64,000 nucleotides of DNA from Streptomyces sp. NBC_00162 (GCF_024611995.1 NZ_CP102509.1:6014001-6078000); one strand, 5' to 3'; shown: positions 42,205-52,233, counted from the stretch's first letter. Numbers and translations are program-made. The notes: generated by a model from the sequence alone, not told the origin.

Positions 42205-45200
42205 TTACGCGGCCAGGAGGCTCTGGATGAGGGCGCTCAGGGCTGCGGCGTGCGTGGGGTGCCGCCCGATGAGCACGGCGACCTCGGAGATGACCCGGTC
42301 CCGGTCGGCGGGTTCGGCGGGGGGCCAGACCGTGGGCGTGCCCGGCTCCCCCGCCAGGACGCCGGCGAGGGCGAGGTGGGCTGTCGCGGTGAACGGCTCC
42401 CGGTGGACGACGAACTCCAGGAAGGCGATGGCCTGCAGGAGGTCGGCCCCGGCCGCAGGCTCGGCGAGGAGCTGCTGGAGCCTGCTGTCCAGGGCGGGGC
42501 GCTCCTCGGCGTACTGGTAGGCGGAGGGGATTCCGTCCGCGCGGGCGAGGGTGATCAGTGCGTAGTGCACGGCCGACTCGACCGTATCGATGTCGGAGCC
42601 GAGCAGTTCGAGGGCCTGGTCGTGCAGGAGATCCGCCGCGTGGTCGGTGAGGTAGGCCTGGGACTCCTCCCAGGTGGAGAGATCCATCCAGGTGTGGAGG
42701 AGCTCGCCGGTGAGGTATGGGCGGAAGGCGCTGTCCGGGCCGGCTGCCGCCGCCTCGCGCGCGATCGGGATATGGGCCTCGGCGGTCTGGCTGGCCAAGG
42801 CGAGCTCTTCCAAGGCGGCCGCGGTGTCGTCTGACCCGAGGTCTTCGGCGTGCTCGTCCCAGAAGGCACGGGATTCCGCCCAGGTCGGGCTGTTGATCCA
42901 CTCGACGGCAAGTTCGATCGCGGCCTGGGGGAGTGTCAGCCAGGACGGGGGCTCTTCTCCGGTCGCGTCGTGCCAGAGGGTGCTGATGTGGGAAGCGCTC
43001 GCGGTACCGGCCTGGCTGTGAGCGCGGAGAAGATGCCGCGCCTGGAAAGCAGTCGGATCCGGGTTCCGTGTCTGCGCCGCTCCGTGGGTGAGGGCGATGA
43101 GGGTGCGGAAGCCGACGGCCGAGTCCGCGTGGGCGATCTCGAGCTCCGCGCGCCGTAGCGCCAGATAGCGCATCGCCTCCGGATGAGCGGCCAGGGCCTG
43201 CTCTGCCTCGGCGTAGGCCGCGAGAGCGTCCTGCACCGTGGCTATGTGCGTGAGGTTGTTGAGGGTCGCAGCGAGGCTGGGAAGGTAGGCGGCCGGGTTG
43301 CTGTCGGCGAGTGCCCGGTAGAGGGTGGTGGCTTCGGTGTGGGTGGCCAGTGCGCCCTGCCGGTCCCCGATATCGCTCTGGGCGTTGGCGAGGTTGTTGA
43401 GAGACGTGGCGAGGTTGGGGAGGTAGGCGGCCGGATTGATGTCGGCGAGCGCCCGGTAAATGTGGGTGCCTTCGGTGATGGTGGCCAACGCGCCATGTCG
43501 GCCGTCCGTCTGGCTCTGGGCGTTGGAGAGATTGTTGAGGGACATGGCGAGGCGGGGGAGGTAGGCGGCCGGGTTGGTGTCGGCGAGCGCCCGGTAGAGG
43601 GTGGTGGCTTCGGTGATGGTGGCCAGTGCGCCCTGCCGGTCCCCGGTGTCGCCCTGGGCGGTGGCGAGGTTGTTGAGGGCGCCGGCGAGGTCGGGGAGGT
43701 AGGCGGCCGGGTTGGTGTCGGCGAGTGCCCGGTAGAGGGTGGTGGCTTCGGTGATGGTGGCCAGTGCGCCCTGCCGGTTCCCGGTGTCGCCCTGGGCGGT
43801 GGCGAGGTTGTTGAGTGTGCCGGCGAGGTCGGGGAGGTAGGCGGCCGGGTTGGTGTCGGCGAGCGCCCGGTAAATGTGGGTGGCTTCGGTGATGGTGGCC
43901 AGTGCGCCCTGCCGGTCCCCGATTTCGATCTGGGCGGTGGCGAGGTTGTTGAGGGCGCTGGCGAGGTCGGGAAGGTAGGCGGCCGGGTTGCTGTCGGCCA
44001 GTTCTCGGCGGAGAGCGGCGGCTTCGGTGATGGTGGCCAGTGCGCCGTGCCGGTCCCCGATATCGCCCTGGGCGTTGGCCAGATTGTTGAGGGACATGGC
44101 GAGGTCGGGGAGGTAGGCGGCCGGGTTGGCGTCGGCGAGCGCCCGGTAGAGGGTGGTGGCTTCGGTGATCGTGGCCAGCGCGCCCTGCCGGTCCCCGATA
44201 TCGCCCTGGGCGTTGCCGAGATTGTTGAGTGTGCCGGCGAGGTCGGGAAGGTAGGCGGCAGGGTTGGTGCTGGCGAGCGCCCGGCAGATGTGGGTGGCTT
44301 CGGTGATGGTGGCCAGTGCGCTCTCCCGGTCTCCGGTCCCGCCCTGGGCGGTGGCGAGGTTGTTGAGGGCGCTGGCGAGGTCGGGGAGGTAGACGGCCGG
44401 GTTGGTGTCGGCGAGGCTCCGGCGGAGGGTGGTGGCTTCGGTGATGGTGGCCAGTGCGCCCTGTCGGTCCCCGGTCTGGCCTTGGGCGTTGGCGAGGTTG
44501 TTGAGACACGTGGCGAGGTTGGGGAGGTAGGCGGCCGGGTTGGTGTCGGCGAGTGCCCGGTAGAGGGTGGTGGCTTCGGTGATGGTGGCCAGTGCGCCCT
44601 GTCGGTCCCCGGTCTGGCCTTGGGCGGTGGCGAGGTTGTTGAGGGACATGGCGAGGTTGGGGAGGTAGGCGGCCGGGTTGGTGTCGGCGAGTGCCCGGTA
44701 GAGGGTGGTGGCTTCGGTGATGGTGGCCAGCGCGCCGTGCCGGTCCCCGGTGTCGCCCTGGGCGTTGGCGAGGTTGTTGAGGGCGCCCGCGAGGTCGGGA
44801 AGGTAGGCGGCGGCGTTGGTGTCAGCCAGCTTTCGGCGGAGGGTGGTGGCTTCGGTGATGCTGGCCAGTGCGCCCTGCCGGTCCCCGGCCCCGCCTTGAG
44901 CGGTGGCGAGGTTGTTGAGGGCGCCGGCGAGGTCGGGGAGGTAGGCGGCCGGGTTGGTGTCGGCGAGGTCCCGATAGAGGTCGGTGGCCTCCCGCGCCGG
45001 TGCGACAGCATCCGGGCGCCTCCCGGCCTGGAACAGGGAGACCGACACGTTGCCCAGCACGCGTGCGAGCTCAGGTCGGAACGCGTCCTCCCGTCCGGCG
45101 ACGAGTTCACGGACCAGTGCGATGCCGCGCTCGCCGGCCATGGCCGCGTGTGCCGCGAGCGACCGGCGCAGGTACGGGTTCGCGGTCTCGATCACCGTGG

Positions 45201-47205
45201 CGTCGGCCGTCTGCTCGCGCAGGAGGATGACCAACGCGCTCGCCACGTGGTACGCCGCGTCAGAGTCCTCCGCGGTGTTCCGCAGGTGGCCGATGAACTC
45301 GCGGTGGTAGAGGCGGTACACCGCCTGCACGCCGTCGGTGTCTTCCACAACGTAGCGGCCGTACGTGTTCAGCAGCCAGTCCACGTCCTCGGGGCCGTAC
45401 GCGGTCCCCTCGGAGGAGAGGGCCGAGGCCGCCGCCTCCCAGACCCCCCGCGCCGGCATGCCGTTCCCGACGCTCCAGGCCAGCGCGGTCAGCAGATCCT
45501 GGGCGGCATGCGGAAGGATCTCGCCGTCCCGCTCCCGCTTCAGGCCCTCTGCCAGGTCCTGGTGGAAGGCGGCGTTGATGGAGGCCGGAATGGCCTCCGC
45601 CCAGTCCTCCGTATCCGATGCGGCGGCGAACCGCCTGATCACGGCGTCGGTCGCCATCCTGGCGAAGAGGAAGCCGCCGGTGTGGGCTGACGCGCGGTTC
45701 GCGATGAGCCCGGCCGCCGTCGCCGCGTCCTCCGGCGGCAGCTCGCGGGCCTCCAGGCGGTGCCGACAGTAGGTCCGGATGTCGTTCTCGGTGTCGGTCT
45801 CGTCGTCCAGGTCGGACGCCCGGGCCCGGACGTCCAGCAGTCGGCTCACCGCCTCGTCCAGCGGCTCCTGGAGTTCCTCCTGCGGGCGGAAGGGGCGGTC
45901 CCGGGAGCCGAGCAGCACGCAGACCAGGCGGCTCAAGGGGGCCAGGAGCTGTTCGACGATCGGGTAGGCCTGGTCGGGGGCCGCCTCGTCCAGGCCGTCC
46001 AGGACCAGGGCCGGGAGGCGGTCCCGGCAGGCCGCGGGCCACTTCTTCTCCACCTCGGCGATCAGCGCGGCGGGAGTCTGCGGGACGGGAAGGTCCAGTT
46101 CGCGGGCGATGGCCTCGGCCAGCTGCTGCACCGTGTAGCCCCGCAGGTGCAGGGAGGCGTCCACCGAGTCCTCGCCCGGATCCGGATCCTCGGGAGCGAG
46201 GGCCCCGTGCTCCAGGATGTCCGCCCGGTGGACGGGGTCGGACAGCGTCGCGATGCGGCCGAGGACGGCCGACTTGCCGCATCCCGCGCTGCCCGTCACC
46301 AGGAACAGGCCCGGCTGCCGTGCGTCCAGCCACTCGGTGATCTGCCCGAGCACGTTGCGGCGGCCGCTGAAGAACCAGCCCCCGTCGTCCACGGGCGCTC
46401 CACGGCTCGCCTGCACCAGGTGCTCGACCAGCTCCGGCTCCGAGGCGGTCTTCCGCAGCGGGTTGTCGAACATCAGCCGGGGCTCGCCGAACATGGCCGG
46501 AACCGGCTTGTGGCCGACCTCCTCGGGCCACTGGGCGAGCACGGTGTGGATGACCGTGGCACCGCTGACCTGCCCGTTCCGGCTGCTCCACTCGTGGCGG
46601 TAGTCCTCGCTGCCCGGGCCCTCGCGCAGCACCCGGGTGAGGGTTTCCAGCAGGATGCCAGCGGCCTCGGCCTTCTCTTGAGGACGGCTGCTCGCGAGCA
46701 CCCCGAGCCAGCTGGATCGGCCCCGGGGCAGGTTCTTCGCGGACAGCTTGCCGAACGCCGTGTCCAGGGACTCCATGACCCCCGCGCCCGCATGACAGGT
46801 GTCGATGAGCAGCAGCATCTGGTCCGCCCCGCTGCGCACGGCCGCCTCCGTCAGGAGGTTGGCCGAATATGTCTCATCTCCGTACTGGGCGTCCTCGGTG
46901 TCGTGCAGGACCAGGCGCAGCCCCCAGGGGTCGAGCACGCCGTGGCCGGACCAGAGGATGACAGCGGGGCCGCGGCCCTGTGCCGCGGTCCGGCCCGTCG
47001 CCCAGTCCTTCACCGCGGCCTTGATGTCCGGCTGCCCTGGGTCCGGCAGCACGGTCGGCGTGTAGCCGCGCTCCTCCAGGAGTGCGCACAGCTCCCGCAT
47101 CTGGGAGATCGCGCCGGTCAGGGTGCGGAACTTCTTCGAGAACCGGTAGTTCTCGACCACGATCCCGAGAGCCGTCCCCGAGATCTCGTCGGCGCGCTCA
47201 CTCAC
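42205..47205 (-). CDS. Caspase-like protease - STAND NTPase - TPR protein
   Basis: 1666 residues, GTG start overlapping the lipase stop by eight bases. N-terminal peptidase C14 caspase fold (~8-215) with His88 in WSGHG and Cys137 in LLLIDTCHAG, the catalytic dyad. An NTPase of the STAND/AAA type follows: Walker A TGSAGCGKS (~305-312) and Walker B-like ALVLDGLDEA (~400-408). Then helical regions and 13 TPR units of 46 residues (~732-1330), nearly identical, followed by a ~335-residue helical C-terminus. Such proteins are proposed triggers of abortive defence or programmed cell death: the NTPase oligomerises on a signal bound by the TPRs, activating the protease. It is coupled to an LCAT-like lipase gene, which could be its substrate or effector. 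Confidence 0.9.
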   Translation of the reverse strand: MSERADEISGTALGIVVENYRFSKKFRTLTGAISQMRELCALLEERGYTPTVLPDPGQPDIKAAVKDWATGRTAAQGRGPAVILWSGHGVLDPWGLRLVLHDTEDAQYGDETYSANLLTEAAVRSGADQMLLLIDTCHAGAGVMESLDTAFGKLSAKNLPRGRSSWLGVLASSRPQEKAEAAGILLETLTRVLREGPGSEDYRHEWSSRNGQVSGATVIHTVLAQWPEEVGHKPVPAMFGEPRLMFDNPLRKTASEPELVEHLVQASRGAPVDDGGWFFSGRRNVLGQITEWLDARQPGLFLVTGSAGCGKSAVLGRIATLSDPVHRADILEHGALAPEDPDPGEDSVDASLHLRGYTVQQLAEAIARELDLPVPQTPAALIAEVEKKWPAACRDRLPALVLDGLDEAAPDQAYPIVEQLLAPLSRLVCVLLGSRDRPFRPQEELQEPLDEAVSRLLDVRARASDLDDETDTENDIRTYCRHRLEARELPPEDAATAAGLIANRASAHTGGFLFARMATDAVIRRFAAASDTEDWAEAIPASINAAFHQDLAEGLKRERDGEILPHAAQDLLTALAWSVGNGMPARGVWEAAASALSSEGTAYGPEDVDWLLNTYGRYVVEDTDGVQAVYRLYHREFIGHLRNTAEDSDAAYHVASALVILLREQTADATVIETANPYLRRSLAAHAAMAGERGIALVRELVAGREDAFRPELARVLGNVSVSLFQAGRRPDAVAPAREATDLYRDLADTNPAAYLPDLAGALNNLATAQGGAGDRQGALASITEATTLRRKLADTNAAAYLPDLAGALNNLANAQGDTGDRHGALATITEATTLYRALADTNPAAYLPNLAMSLNNLATAQGQTGDRQGALATITEATTLYRALADTNPAAYLPNLATCLNNLANAQGQTGDRQGALATITEATTLRRSLADTNPAVYLPDLASALNNLATAQGGTGDRESALATITEATHICRALASTNPAAYLPDLAGTLNNLGNAQGDIGDRQGALATITEATTLYRALADANPAAYLPDLAMSLNNLANAQGDIGDRHGALATITEAAALRRELADSNPAAYLPDLASALNNLATAQIEIGDRQGALATITEATHIYRALADTNPAAYLPDLAGTLNNLATAQGDTGNRQGALATITEATTLYRALADTNPAAYLPDLAGALNNLATAQGDTGDRQGALATITEATTLYRALADTNPAAYLPRLAMSLNNLSNAQSQTDGRHGALATITEGTHIYRALADINPAAYLPNLATSLNNLANAQSDIGDRQGALATHTEATTLYRALADSNPAAYLPSLAATLNNLTHIATVQDALAAYAEAEQALAAHPEAMRYLALRRAELEIAHADSAVGFRTLIALTHGAAQTRNPDPTAFQARHLLRAHSQAGTASASHISTLWHDATGEEPPSWLTLPQAAIELAVEWINSPTWAESRAFWDEHAEDLGSDDTAAALEELALASQTAEAHIPIAREAAAAGPDSAFRPYLTGELLHTWMDLSTWEESQAYLTDHAADLLHDQALELLGSDIDTVESAVHYALITLARADGIPSAYQYAEERPALDSRLQQLLAEPAAGADLLQAIAFLEFVVHREPFTATAHLALAGVLAGEPGTPTVWPPAEPADRDRVISEVAVLIGRHPTHAAALSALIQSLLAA
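43240..45010 (-). repeat. 13 tandem 138-bp TPR-coding repeats
   Basis: Unit length is 138 bp (46 codons), verified by identical words 138 bases apart (for example GGCCAGTGCGCC at 43621 and 43759). Each unit reads GDRQGALATITEATTLYRAL followed by ADTNPAAYLPDLAGALNNLA and a 4-6 residue linker, which is two TPR helices. Units differ by few substitutions, with block-like sharing of THIY, TLRR or TLYR variants. This suggests recent duplication and gene conversion. End positions are approximate. Confidence 0.9.
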
Positions 47206-48595
47206 CGGTTCCTCCCACCAGGGTCAGCGCCGTCACCGTCGTCTCCGCATGTGCGGTCACCCGTACCGCCAGCCGGTACGCCCCGGGGTCCGGCGCCGGA
47301 AAGGCCGCGATGTACCGGCCCTCGCCGAGGGGCCGCAGCGTCCGCTCGAGCTGCTGTGCGCCATCGGCCGCGCGGAGCTCTGCCGTGAGGTGGAGCGCGT
47401 CGTGGTCCGGGATCTCCGGCGGGACCGTCACCGCGACCTCGTACGGGTCGCCGGGCTCCAGCAGTGGGGGAGCGAGCACGCTCAGCGGGACGTCGTCGTC
47501 CTCGCCGCGGTGGAAGGGGCGCTCGTGGCCCAGGAGGCCGCTCAGGGCGTCCCGTACGCCCCGGTTGTTCTGGAGGGAGCCGTGCTGCTCGCAGGGGGTG
47601 TGGGCCTCGTCGACCGCGTAACCCGTGTTGTCGGCGTTCGTGGGGCGCGCGGCGAGGCGGGGGACCGTGCCGTCGCCGCGTTCGTCGACGCCGTCGATGA
47701 GCCACAGCGGGGTCAGCCCGCCGTCGGTGATCTCCGCCGTCGTCAGGGTCGGCTGGCGGATGCCCGTGATGGCGCGCAGGAGGGTGGGGTCAGGGCGGTC
47801 GGCGGACCGGCGCAGGTCCGCGTGGAAGCGGGCCGCGTCCGCCAGCAGCTCCGGGTCGACACCGGGCAGGCCCGGCAGGTCACGGGCGTACGCGAGGCCT
47901 CCCGGACCCGCCACGCACGCGTAGTCGGGAGCCAGCTGGTGCAGCGACGGCAGGCTGCGCGCGAACGCGCTGAGATCGACGCCCAAGGGTCCCCAGCCCT
48001 TGCGCAAGCCGTTGACCAGATGGCCGAGGGCGTCCAGGGAGCCGCGGTGCGGGGTGCCCAGGGTGATCAGGCGGCGGGTGACCTCGTGACCCCCGAGGAG
48101 TTCCACGTAGTGGCGGGCCACCAGCCCGCCCATGGAGTGGCAGATGAAGATCACCCTGGCGTCGCCGCGCTCGGGGGCGGAGGTCCGCCATCGTTCCAGC
48201 TCGCGGGCGACGACCTTCTTCAGCCGCTCCGCGTTGTAGCGGCACGACAGGCGCCAGTCGTACGGGAAGGGAACGAGGTTGCCCCCGAGGGACAGGCTGA
48301 AGGACCGCTCCAGCCAGCCCAGGAGGTCCGTATAGCCGTCGACCGGCTGCCAGATGCCGGGAATCGCGTGCACGTCGGGCATGACCCCGACGGGGACCAC
48401 CCCGTCGCCGGGATGGTCGTTTCCGATGTCCTTCGGGAGGCACAGGCGCTTCACCGAGCCGCCGAAGGTGTGCAGGCCACGCCACAGGGCGCCGCCCGAC
48501 AGGTCCCAGACCGGCTTGCCGTCGGCATCGGCCAGCCGGCTCCCCATGATGCCCGGCAGTACCACCACAAGATCGTTCACCCGTGCACGTGACAT
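47198..48595 (-). CDS. LCAT-like alpha/beta hydrolase (lecithin:cholesterol acyltransferase / phospholipase type)
   Basis: 465 residues from ATG (MSRARVNDLVVVLPGIMGSR). The N-terminal VVLPGIMGSRL and DGKPVWDLSGGALW are marks of PF02450. The nucleophile is Ser154 in FICHSMGGLVARHYVE; the family acid and His probably sit in DERGDGTVPRLAAR and EAHTPCEQHGSL. A short Ig-like beta domain closes the protein (from about residue 385; LSVLAPPLLEPGDPYEVAVT onward). No signal peptide is visible, so it stays in the cytoplasm unless released. It is the first gene of the two-gene unit and overlaps the caspase-STAND-TPR start, so the products are made together. Membrane-lipid attack is a reasonable guess. 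Confidence 0.88.
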   Translation of the reverse strand: MSRARVNDLVVVLPGIMGSRLADADGKPVWDLSGGALWRGLHTFGGSVKRLCLPKDIGNDHPGDGVVPVGVMPDVHAIPGIWQPVDGYTDLLGWLERSFSLSLGGNLVPFPYDWRLSCRYNAERLKKVVARELERWRTSAPERGDARVIFICHSMGGLVARHYVELLGGHEVTRRLITLGTPHRGSLDALGHLVNGLRKGWGPLGVDLSAFARSLPSLHQLAPDYACVAGPGGLAYARDLPGLPGVDPELLADAARFHADLRRSADRPDPTLLRAITGIRQPTLTTAEITDGGLTPLWLIDGVDERGDGTVPRLAARPTNADNTGYAVDEAHTPCEQHGSLQNNRGVRDALSGLLGHERPFHRGEDDDVPLSVLAPPLLEPGDPYEVAVTVPPEIPDHDALHLTAELRAADGAQQLERTLRPLGEGRYIAAFPAPDPGAYRLAVRVTAHAETTVTALTLVGGTGE

Positions 48596-48637
48596 GCATG
48601 CCCCCGCTGGTCGTCCCTGGACCGGCAGGGTAAGACG

Positions 48638-48679
48638 ACGGCGCCCCTGCCCGGAGTGGTTTCCGGACAAGGGCGCCGT
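48638..48679 (-). terminator. Terminator downstream of sucB
   Basis: Outer stem ACGGCGCCC/GGGCGCCGT (48638-48646 with 48671-48679) and inner stem CCGGA/TCCGG. It lies between the sucB stop and the lipase start and separates the core operon from the lipase-caspase cassette. Confidence 0.7.
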
Positions 48680-48709
48680 ACGTGTGACTGCCGTCCTGCG
48701 GCGAGAGCC

Positions 48710-50491
48710 TTACAGGCCGAGCTCGACCTCGAACTCGCCGGCTTCCAGGATGGCCTTGACGGCCGAGAGGTACCGGGCCGCGTCCGCGCCGTCCACCAGG
48801 CGGTGGTCGTAGGACAGGGTCAGGTACGTCATGTCGCGGATGCCGATGTTGGTGCCCTCGGCGGTCTCGATGACCACCGGGCGCTTCACCGTGGCACCGA
48901 TGCCCAGGATGGCGACCTGGTTCGGCGGCACGATGACCGTGTCGAACAGGGCACCGCGCGAGCCGGTGTTGCTGATGGTGAAGGTCGCGCCCGACAGCTC
49001 GTCCGGCGTGATCTTGTTGCCGCGGACCTTGGCGGCCAGGTCGGCGGTCGCCTTGGAGATGCCCGCCAGGTTGAGGTCACCGGCACCCTTGATGACCGGG
49101 GTCATCAGGCCCTTCTCGGAGTCGACGGCGATGCCGATGTTCTCCGAGTCGAAGTAGGTGATGGTGCCCTCGTCCTCGTTGATCCGGGCGTTGACGACCG
49201 CGTGGGCCTTCAGCGCCTGGGCAGCGGCCTTGACGAAGAACGGCATCGGCGAGAGCTTGACGCCCTCGCGGGCCAGGAACGCGCCCTTGGCCTTCTCGCG
49301 CAGCTTCATGATCTTGGTGATGTCCACCTCGACCACGGAGCTGAGCTGCGCCTGCGAGTGCAGGGCCTTCATCATGTTGTCGCCGATGACCTTGCGCATG
49401 CGGGTCATCTTGACGGTCTGACCGCGCAGCTCGGACACCGCGGCGGCCGGGGCCTTCGCGGCCGGAGCGGCGGCCGGAGCCGGGGCAGCGGCGGCGGCCT
49501 TGGCGGCCTCGGCGGCGGCCAGGACGTCCTGCTTGCGGATACGGCCACCGACGCCGGTGCCCGTGACCGTGTTCAGGTTGACGCCGGACTCCGTGGCGAG
49601 CTTGCGCACCAGCGGGGTCACGTACGCGCCCTCGTCACCGGCGGAAACCGGGGCGGCGGGAGCGGCGGGGGCGACCGGAGCCGGAGCGGCCACCGGGGCC
49701 GGGGCGGCAACCGGGGCCGGGGCGGCAACCGGAGCCGGAGCGGCAACGGGGGCCGGAGCGGCGACCGGAGCCGGGGCCGGAGCAGCCGGAGCGGCCACGA
49801 CCGGAGCCGGGGCGGCGACCGGAGCGGCAGCCTGGACCGGAGCCGGGGCGGCGGCGGCCGGGGCGGCGGCGGGAGCCGCACCGGCGACGCCGATGACGGC
49901 CAGACGGGCGCCGACCTCGGCGGTCTCGTCCTCGCCGACCAGGATCTCCAGCAGCGTGCCGGAGACCGGCGCCGGGATCTCGGTGTCGACCTTGTCCGTG
50001 GAGACCTCGAGCAGCGGCTCGTCGGCCTCGACGGACTCGCCGACCTGCTTCAGCCAGCGGGTGACGGTGCCCTCGGTGACGGACTCGCCCAGGGCGGGGA
50101 GCACGACATCGGTGCCGGACGCGGCCGGGGCAGCGGCGGCGGGGGCCTCGGCGACCGGGGCCGCAGCCGGAGCCGCGGGGGCCTCGGCGACGGGAGCCGG
50201 AGCGGCGGCGACCGGCTCGGCGGCCGGAGCCGCGGCCGCGGCAGGCGCGCCGGAGCCGTCGTCGATGACGGCCAGCTCGGCGCCGACCTCGACGGTCTCG
50301 TCCTCGGCGACCTTGATGGAGGCCAGGATGCCGGAGACGGGCGAGGGGATCTCGGTGTCGACCTTGTCGGTCGACACTTCGAGAAGCGGCTCGTCGGCCT
50401 CGACGCGCTCGCCCTCGGCCTTCAGCCAGCGGGTGACAGTGCCCTCGGACACGCTCTCTCCGAGCGCCGGAAGGGTTACGGAAACCGACAT
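48710..50491 (-). CDS. sucB: Dihydrolipoamide acyltransferase E2 (shared by 2-oxoglutarate and pyruvate dehydrogenase)
   Basis: 593 residues. Two lipoyl domains, each with [18 protein letters not shown] or its APVSG variant (Lys modified by LipA/LipB); a long Ala-Pro-Val linker ([12 protein letters not shown] repeats); a peripheral subunit-binding domain ([30 protein letters not shown]); and the catalytic domain ([23 protein letters not shown] [26 protein letters not shown] with catalytic His and Asp). In actinobacteria the same E2 core serves AceE and the OdhA E1. The start is ATG; lpdA lies 53 bases upstream on the same strand. Confidence 0.97.
   Translation of the reverse strand: MSVSVTLPALGESVSEGTVTRWLKAEGERVEADEPLLEVSTDKVDTEIPSPVSGILASIKVAEDETVEVGAELAVIDDGSGAPAAAAAPAAEPVAAAPAPVAEAPAAPAAAPVAEAPAAAAPAASGTDVVLPALGESVTEGTVTRWLKQVGESVEADEPLLEVSTDKVDTEIPAPVSGTLLEILVGEDETAEVGARLAVIGVAGAAPAAAPAAAAPAPVQAAAPVAAPAPVVAAPAAPAPAPVAAPAPVAAPAPVAAPAPVAAPAPVAAPAPVAPAAPAAPVSAGDEGAYVTPLVRKLATESGVNLNTVTGTGVGGRIRKQDVLAAAEAAKAAAAAPAPAAAPAAKAPAAAVSELRGQTVKMTRMRKVIGDNMMKALHSQAQLSSVVEVDITKIMKLREKAKGAFLAREGVKLSPMPFFVKAAAQALKAHAVVNARINEDEGTITYFDSENIGIAVDSEKGLMTPVIKGAGDLNLAGISKATADLAAKVRGNKITPDELSGATFTISNTGSRGALFDTVIVPPNQVAILGIGATVKRPVVIETAEGTNIGIRDMTYLTLSYDHRLVDGADAARYLSAVKAILEAGEFEVELGL
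49686..49775 (-). repeat. 18-bp tandem repeats in the sucB Ala/Pro linker
   Basis: Five 18-base units such as GCGGCAACCGGGGCCGGG, with adjoining diverged copies, encoding the hexapeptide PVAAPA. Length variation in such flexible linkers between lipoyl domains is expected to be tolerated. Confidence 0.8.
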
Positions 50492-50544
50492 GGTTTCAGT
50501 TGCTCCTAACGAATGTGCGGAAGTGGTCGTCGCGCCCGTGACGA

Positions 50545-51933
50545 TTAGTCGTGGGAGTGAAGCGGCTTGCCGGCGAGGGCCAGGTGGGCCTCGCCCATCG
50601 CTTCGTTCTGGGTCGGGTGCGCGTGGATGAGCTGCGCGACCTCGGCTGGCAGAGCCTCCCAGTTGTAGATCAGCTGGGCCTCGCCGACCTGCTCGCCCAT
50701 CCGGTCACCGACCATGTGGACGCCGACCACGGCACCGTCCTTGACCTGGACGAGCTTGATCTCGCCCGCGGTCTTGAGGATCTTGCTCTTGCCGTTGCCC
50801 GCGAGGTTGTACTTCAGGGCCACGACCTTGTCCGCGCCGTAGATCTCCTTGGCCTTGGCCTCGGTGATGCCGACGGACGCGACCTCGGGGTGGCAGTAGG
50901 TGACGCGCGGGACACCGTCGTAGTCGATCGGGACGGTCTTGAGACCGGCCAGACGCTCCGCGACCAGGATGCCCTCGGCGAAGCCGACGTGCGCGAGCTG
51001 GAGGGTCGGGACGAGGTCGCCGACGGCCGAGATGGTCGGCACGTTGGTCTGCATGTACTCGTCGACCAGGACGTAGCCGCGGTCCATCGCGACGCCCTGC
51101 TCCTCGTAGCCCAGGCCCTGCGAGACCGGCCCGCGGCCGATGGCGACCAGCAGCACCTCGGCCTCGAAGGTCTTGCCGTCGGCCAGCGTCACGCGGACGC
51201 CGGTCTCGGTGTACTCGGCCTTGTCGAAGAAGGTGCCGAGGTTGAACTTGATGCCCCGCTTGCGGAACGCGCGCTCCAGCAGCTTCGAGCTGTTCTCGTC
51301 CTCGACCGGGACGAGGTGCTTGAGGCCCTCGACGACGGTCACGTCGGTGCCGAAGGACTTCCACGCCGAGGCGAACTCGACGCCGATGACGCCGCCGCCC
51401 AGGACGATCGCGGACTCGGGCACGCGGTCCAGGACCAGCGCGTGGTCCGAGGAGATGATGCGGTTGCCGTCGATGTTCAGGCCCGGCAGCGACTTCGGCA
51501 CGGAGCCGGTCGCCAGGAGCACGTGGCGCCCCTGGATGCGCTGGCCGTTCACGTCGACGGAAGTCGGCGAGGAGAGGCGGCCCTCACCCTCGATGTAGGT
51601 CACCTTGCGAGAGGCGACCAGGCCCTGCAGGCCCTTGTACAGGCCCGAGATGACCTCGTCCTTGTACTTGTGGACACCCGCGATGTCGATGCCCTCGAAG
51701 GAGGTCTTGACACCGAACTGGGCGGCTTCACGAGCCTGGTCCGCGATCTCGCCCGCGTGCAGCAGAGCCTTCGTGGGGATGCAGCCGTTGTGCAGGCAGG
51801 TGCCACCGAGCTTGTTCTTCTCGATAAGGGCAACGTCCAGACCCAGCTGGGATGCGCGCAGCGCCGCGGCGTAACCGCCACTGCCACCGCCGAGGATCAC
51901 TAGGTCGAAAACGGTGCTGGCGTCGTTCGCCAC
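50545..51933 (-). CDS. lpdA: Dihydrolipoyl dehydrogenase (E3)
   Basis: 462 residues from GTG with GGAGG seven bases upstream. Class I flavin disulfide reductase: [20 protein letters not shown] (FAD), [20 protein letters not shown] (redox disulfide), [31 protein letters not shown] (NAD), and the C-terminal [15 protein letters not shown] with the active-site His-Glu. It reoxidises dihydrolipoamide of SucB. It lies just upstream of sucB on the same strand; the 53-base gap suggests an operon. Confidence 0.98.
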   Translation of the reverse strand: MANDASTVFDLVILGGGSGGYAAALRASQLGLDVALIEKNKLGGTCLHNGCIPTKALLHAGEIADQAREAAQFGVKTSFEGIDIAGVHKYKDEVISGLYKGLQGLVASRKVTYIEGEGRLSSPTSVDVNGQRIQGRHVLLATGSVPKSLPGLNIDGNRIISSDHALVLDRVPESAIVLGGGVIGVEFASAWKSFGTDVTVVEGLKHLVPVEDENSSKLLERAFRKRGIKFNLGTFFDKAEYTETGVRVTLADGKTFEAEVLLVAIGRGPVSQGLGYEEQGVAMDRGYVLVDEYMQTNVPTISAVGDLVPTLQLAHVGFAEGILVAERLAGLKTVPIDYDGVPRVTYCHPEVASVGITEAKAKEIYGADKVVALKYNLAGNGKSKILKTAGEIKLVQVKDGAVVGVHMVGDRMGEQVGEAQLIYNWEALPAEVAQLIHAHPTQNEAMGEAHLALAGKPLHSHD

Positions 51934-52233
51934 GTCACGTCCTCCATGCATGTGCGCCGGGCACCGGTCCTCTGTGACCGGGCGGCGGCTGGTAATCGGC
52001 CGCTAGTTCTTCGGCCCTGTGGTGGGGGCCCTGTCCTGCCGAGAACCCATCTTCGCATTTGTCGGCGGAACGCGGGACGCCGGGCCCACGATGTGGCAGG
52101 GCGTTCTGCCCGAAGTGAGGGTTACCAGTGCGTAGAAACCTACGGATTTCGTTGTCAGTGAACATGGCTCAAGCCTTGATCGAGTGGACGATCAAGGCTT
52201 GAGACATGTCACATCCGGCGCTACGGGGCTACG
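51934..52233. other. 300-base gap: lpdA promoter region and pepA terminator
   Basis: A strong hairpin, CTCAAGCCTTGATCG/CGATCAAGGCTTGAG (52168-52182 with 52189-52203, loop of 6, with CATG flanks), sits 30 bases after the pepA stop and should terminate pepA on the - strand. The remainder (51934-52160) is the lpdA upstream region; no operator or RNA structure was recognised in it. Confidence 0.7.

Noticed and set aside
41459..44509. Frame joining the GntR gene upstream into Arg/Pro-rich repeats
   Set aside because: The GntR frame happens to stay open through the TPR repeats of the neighbouring gene; the real start is the ATG at 42085, where homology begins.
43240..45010. CRISPR array
   Set aside because: Repeats are 138 bp, in frame, protein coding and lack unique spacers.
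43183..45690. Long + strand open frame of Gly/Glu-rich repeats over the TPR region
   Set aside because: Antisense shadow of the 138-bp TPR repeats; composition is that of a reversed high-GC gene, with no ribosome site and no domain.
49686..49775. Functional significance of the 18-bp sucB repeats as regulatory DNA
   Set aside because: Fully explained as coding of the flexible Ala-Pro-Val linker.
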